From the NCBI GenBank assembly GCA_019237595.1, contig JAFAGU010000243.1, positions 1-5,627 on the forward strand: DNA of 5,627 nt, read 5' to 3'. A model generated the notes under the pieces. That model ran no database searches. It was given only the letters and a program-made list of their open reading frames with translations, and was not told where the DNA came from. This document shows, in pieces, positions 5,569-5,627 of the stretch. The position numbers and the translations under genes were made by a program. The stretch comes from Betaproteobacteria bacterium. Its GTDB lineage: Bacteria > Pseudomonadota > Gammaproteobacteria > Burkholderiales > SG8-39. Every line of letters starts with the position of its first letter. Position 1 is the stretch's first letter.

Positions 5569-5627
5569 CTAGCGTTCTTCCAGGCGCAGCTCGCCGTAGG
5601 TCTCGACGCGAAGCGGCCGCAGCCATT
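5569..5627 (-). CDS. surA: C-terminal end of peptidyl-prolyl isomerase SurA (partial)
   Basis: The - strand from the window edge reads WLRPLRVETYGELRLEER and then TAG. This fits the C-terminal strand of SurA, whose homologues end with a WL..LR...YVE.RL-type sequence. SurA is a periplasmic chaperone and parvulin-type isomerase that delivers outer-membrane proteins to the BAM complex. Only 18 codons are present, so the call rests on this short match plus position directly upstream of pdxA and rsmA, the conserved lptD-surA-pdxA-rsmA arrangement. The gap to the pdxA ATG is 13 bases, consistent with one transcript. Confidence 0.8.
   Translation of the reverse strand, partial: WLRPLRVETYGELRLEER

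Noticed and set aside
1..5627. Mobile element, CRISPR array, tRNA, defence or toxin-antitoxin system
   Set aside because: I saw no transposase, integrase, direct-repeat array, cloverleaf or accessory gene. Every stretch is filled by housekeeping genes of uniform composition.

Overview
This window is a compact, GC-rich (about two-thirds G+C by eye) block of chromosomal housekeeping genes. Protein sequence and gene order (glyS-gmhB-plsC-metallopeptidase-gloA facing rsmA-pdxA-surA) are what I would expect of a Betaproteobacterium. A gmhB gene and a surA gene both imply a Gram-negative cell with lipopolysaccharide and an outer membrane. The order or genus cannot be fixed from the sequence alone.

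Layout: bases 1-3908 on the + strand hold five tightly packed genes. They are the 3' three-quarters of glyS (glycyl-tRNA synthetase beta chain), gmhB (heptose bisphosphate phosphatase), plsC (lysophosphatidate acyltransferase), a YgjP-type HExxH metallopeptidase and gloA (glyoxalase I). Three of the four junctions are 4-base ATGA overlaps; the plsC/metallopeptidase junction is either an 11-bp gap or a longer overlap, depending on the start chosen. This looks like one translationally coupled operon whose promoter lies upstream of the window. Bases 3905-5627 on the - strand hold a second convergent operon, read right to left: the last 18 codons of surA, then pdxA, then rsmA (ksgA). The two operons meet at a CTAG that carries both stop codons, so there is no intergenic space between them.

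Function: the + operon mixes translation (GlyS), LPS core heptose synthesis (GmhB), phospholipid synthesis (PlsC), a probable zinc peptidase and methylglyoxal detoxification (GloA). The - operon mixes outer-membrane protein folding (SurA), vitamin B6 synthesis (PdxA) and 16S rRNA dimethylation (RsmA). I see no mobile element, CRISPR array, tRNA, rRNA, integrase, toxin-antitoxin or defence gene, and no gene-free stretch longer than about 15 bases. I found no convincing new biological system. The points most worth a second look are the TTG start of rsmA inside pdxA, the zero-gap convergent junction with two GC hairpins beside it, an HX4E (not HX4D) motif in PlsC, an altered RWGSC-type motif in the metallopeptidase, a shortened PdxA lobe, and a hairpin at the start of plsC.
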